Shown piece after piece: positions 63,201 through 64,000 of a stretch of DNA of 64,000 nucleotides. Made by a program: the position numbers and the translations under genes. The stretch comes from Trichomonas tenax. Lineage: Eukaryota > Parabasalia > Trichomonadida > Trichomonadidae. The DNA lies in NCBI GenBank assembly GCA_023091735.1, contig JALKBU010000172.1, positions 1 to 64,000 on the forward strand, given 5' to 3'. The stretch's first letter is position 1; each line of letters opens with the position of its first letter. Below the pieces are notes generated by a model that saw nothing but the letters and a program-made list of their open reading frames with translations, did no database searches and was not told the origin of the DNA.

Positions 63201-63588
63201 GGAATTTGTCGGCTGCAACGCAAAATTGAACATCTGTGATTGACCACGACATACAGACTCCTGGAGACGAGAGAATGATTTTATGCGACTGCCTCCACAT
63301 TCCGTCGACCGGGTCCCAGATGATTAGCTCGCGTGTATTCGAACATGAAGATAATCTGCCCGAAAACGGTGCCCAAGCGACGCATGTAACAACGCTATTC
63401 GCACTGTGTCCGTCGAGTGTAGATATAACGTTGAGAGATGTTGAAGCAATAACAACGAGATGTGAAGATCCATACGCGATCACGAGTTGGCCGTGATAAT
63501 ACGTCATGCCGATACAGTTGATGAAGTTGCCGTTGCTAGCACCGGAATTCAGGTACTTCTGCTGGATTTTAGCTACTTTCGCCGTCAT
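57277..63588 (-). CDS. Rav1/DMXL-like WD40 protein (RAVE complex, V-ATPase assembly)
   Basis: The product has 2103 residues from the ATG at 63588; the frame opens upstream, but without ATG. Residues 1 to about 760 form an N-terminal pair of WD40 propellers (WD repeats such as VVTCVAWAPFSGRLSSCSNT and PINSIRIHQTKPLMVTIDTD). Residues about 840-1190 are an alpha-solenoid whose core (about 993-1055: KNAYSALSKHDYHIAAAMF, then LAG, then LAYLACR) matches the Rav1p/DmX domain. Residues about 1200-1410 are an unusual low-complexity insert rich in S, E, D, K and Y. A second helical part follows, and residues about 1770-2103 are a C-terminal WD40 propeller. In yeast and animals this protein (Rav1, rabconnectin-3 alpha) helps assemble the vacuolar proton pump. 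The long acidic insert is the main difference from relatives. Confidence 0.75.
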   Translation of the reverse strand: MTAKVAKIQQKYLNSGASNGNFINCIGMTYYHGQLVIAYGSSHLVVIASTSLNVISTLDGHSANSVVTCVAWAPFSGRLSSCSNTRELIIWDPVDGMWRQSHKIILSSPGVCMSWSITDVQFCVAADKFQIYTLMKNIETKQYEPTFEDPVPISFCSFSRDSRFILTLQKSSREVFIWHKMAGDRHKLRRIPLNHPSPVITIHWRTSEQIHERCSFLTLAEDHVVRIWTETGVNEELSFNVVAAIPSEFATISATFLTTSSRMIKNNAQDPQHRSNISVDNYAFGTGHLPLCDLNNRVADVASNQELKRNISWLLTCDQNNCINLWELSGIGTSVRRTPKLSRIKVIECNGQIFPGNYTKMFAVCTLENELAYLNDENFIGRPSSISLILQDQKTNMIENVDISLQKDQVQVVGRSQGHSHPINSIRIHQTKPLMVTIDTDGLVLIWKYDDTDVFDPTVLTKFGSKVDSKVIAGDWNGIDRQLFGFNGNSFLCIDVPVDAPPIIKAKVIGNSPKLYDLDNGGTITEVMDFRYCTTMNCGSLFIMLLPNALYILYFDNKREDVVLLKKFTSKYTFGAQAYISTLFPLPGATIYFFADSNNDVYTTIMENTSPFQVSVQKVCHIDEDVVALDFAHPGFLFIITKKHMLITWRHSSQKVDFEPIQSIEMLHEPLTAACIPTGLIAVVSRDEVHTGKTFLNLYHSIRQRSTFPDTHSDWEHVASCEMDCINAIEWSLDGILIVASGTKITAFTKFMDSFFFSIQLKKVRTIHHALAIRARSPSDFHPMTMFPLASSGRLNLVFSMFEFLNENYNHHNNLGMYTKNLLKMPEEGFDNVIPEEKIDAITEPLLIKLQLDLPLDCGEKQRDQLMRLVKMLKQLQRPDIMALEKRAQVVARACLLEERAIIPFDTIIIAYQTYAQMQLMKTLNLTTWENVEKSGCVFWCKNLKDIFEFLTPLAVNVFENARYLSILILVLGKRQKILQRLFSKAGDDTRAQFFVRNFVLEKNQKSAEKNAYSALSKHDYHIAAAMFYLAGQIGSCVRVLLKNLGSYTLAYLACRCLDEGSLLQGEFEIGENTKQIINEAFIPRAIEVKDLAAKELFEHIIDPSKPIELAPRMTQAVPGFFFQESTYYGDMRFNLCEALTTSISMKSDYIKSAFYMGNLLLAVQYLPYYSDTILPIEATEYQEGPDTMQMQRSRSRDFADNFPACKLCNPQSPKSDIKFSKSFHSFTQSALPKITPGKTNKSISSDYSDDDTVTSDSFMKTSGRLSHKKGKNSILIDRKKTASLSALKKHHKKDKESATKPEIKTKVISSESEEEDKNKIGNMSTFVEEKNSESESESFEDNPFGFTGNMMDDFDTEEYSSESEDEESKEKEKKKDSDSDYSYYSDYYYEEDEENGIENKKDEEQIESALFDNWFNEIILFNICRYRLEYFLETRYGLDLKDFPNIFQILPEINSVGDQTRSMAHQLSDYLLRSCKRRCFIYRRIMLMTSEIDKLCYIHHLCRSISLIPDQMLSFHISPQQISQLAQTAHIIIMFINAGIVDITNCDSSHFIIASICTALFMFAFFYQKNKMMHMLLSLDLKNLKKFPDEFDEELTIENVQLEEIQNEQLEDTQNGSFLTYILESSSSKITCKNAVIENAFGFKMFTHSLLDFLLHDTFVNNIQRFHSNSEEFEKMFQFLSKIRDIYMQLFQYQILSSTVVRWLPSLSSIDYGNDEVNGLYIFLLSESRQTELNNFAKYLVNKYSDISSAPIKERLVMMNFNNDEPIAEKIKSDIYAIVGNKSGTHVMMATSSGLVDRGVKPRKRIAPSKAVSMGANENRRRIAYNIPKEARRELISEDEFLKFKEREEPTNPRLIIAHPHEDFAIIADKSGEVWARSFNDPTKHFFFETRQNTPCSALTVSNDGTMLGAAFGSTARLYSFFCNENGRNLYADFDTWSEKITCMDFVKGSGIFACGQIPSDQCKGSVTFWDALLPNSSAMVASVKFGKGVEPTCMDFSYLENNLIVGTNRGAVYTIDTRMFGVIHTYKAHSKEVAALKVDKNEAFCATGGIGGKLKIWNLHSSALVHQIEVPGMHSIKSIDISSDHIYVAYNEGYAQINLGQ

Positions 63589-63964
63589 TCCGTGCAAAAA
63601 ATCGATCGTCAAAATTTGAATCAAAATTGATCACAAGATTTTACTTATTTTACATGGAAATTTATTTATACCACTTTTTTGAACTATATATGACACATCA
63701 CACTTATTTCAAGTGAGAATTGTCCAAAATATCTTATTTTTGGCTTGACGCGTAAAATTTAAAATGGGACACGAAACAAAATGTGAAATGGAGCTTTCTC
63801 GTTAATAATATGAATTTAACGGATACTTCTTTTGTGTACGAAATGGAGATATCTGAACCATTTTTCACAACGTCGTTATCTGTGAAAATTTCTTCAATAG
63901 CTTTCGTTGATGCTCTTTTACTTAAATTATTTGAAGAATTGAGCATTTTAATATTATTAAGAAT
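63589..63964. other. AT-rich spacer at right edge
   Basis: TTTTACATGG near 63644, about 60 bases upstream of the Rav1-like start, is a partial spacer motif. A 53-codon frame on the plus strand (ATG at 63810) and one on the minus strand cover this stretch, but neither has support. Confidence 0.4.
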
Positions 63965-64000
63965 ATGAATTTAGAAAATGAAATTGCGAAAAATAGAGAA
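63965..64000 (+). CDS. Possible start of a gene running off the window
   Basis: An ATG at 63965 opens twelve codons (MNLENEIAKNRE) with no stop before the right edge. The composition would fit a coiled-coil start, but twelve codons prove nothing. Confidence 0.2.
   Translation, partial: MNLENEIAKNRE

Noticed and set aside
1..64000. tRNA, rRNA and CRISPR features.
   Set aside because: Spacers were scanned by eye for tRNA B-box-like strings, rRNA-like GC-rich blocks and regularly spaced direct repeats. None was found apart from the 30-bp tandem array, which has no spacers. A covariance-model search would be decisive.

Overview
The window looks like nuclear DNA of a parabasalid protist (Trichomonas or Tritrichomonas type). 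The sequence is AT-rich. The genes are intronless open frames, several of them very long (up to about 2,700 codons), separated by AT-rich spacers. Short Trichomonas-style initiators (TCA-pyrimidine-T) sit 5 to 25 bases before several start codons, and many stop codons lie inside a TAAA tetranucleotide. The gene content agrees: a flavodiiron-rubredoxin-NADH reductase fusion, rubrerythrin, BspA-like leucine-rich repeats, a large PAS-adenylyl cyclase, a tetraspanin, an ABCA-type transporter and an EF-2 with an altered diphthamide loop. The species cannot be settled from this window alone.

Layout. 0-3.5 kb: the tail of a coiled-coil gene, a Tctex-1 dynein light chain and a compact HP1-like protein. 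3.5-10.2 kb: EF-2 and a talin-head-like FERM protein, both on the minus strand, with a 45-codon candidate between them. 10.6-13.0 kb: a decayed ABCA transporter. 13.4-19.2 kb: a membrane sensor-like protein, rubrerythrin and an EGF/TIG-like surface protein. 19.6-28.6 kb: an importin-beta-like karyopherin, the flavodiiron fusion gene (broken in this sequence) and a pecanex-family membrane protein. 28.6-32.9 kb: a small W/TY/DYC repeat protein, then a gene-poor spacer holding a nested palindromic element. 32.9-41.8 kb: a PAS-adenylyl cyclase, a frameshifted tetraspanin, a BspA-like pseudogene and a kelch protein. 42.8-48 kb: a coiled-coil protein, then a 3.3-kb element with 186-bp terminal inverted repeats and an 8-bp flanking duplication. 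48-64 kb: a giant orphan protein with a P/Q-rich tail, a small GYGGY-motif protein and a Rav1/DMXL-like WD40 protein.

The genes do not form an operon. Themes that can be read are oxygen and peroxide defence (rubrerythrin, flavodiiron fusion), surface and signalling (cyclase, sensor-like protein, tetraspanin, BspA, EGF/TIG), flagellum or cytoskeleton (Tctex-1, talin-like, two candidate axonemal proteins) and core housekeeping (EF-2, importin, RAVE, HP1). Four loci (ABCA, flavodiiron fusion, tetraspanin, BspA) carry frameshifts or stops. The flavodiiron and tetraspanin breaks are few enough that sequencing or assembly error remains possible. The ABCA and BspA loci look truly decayed.
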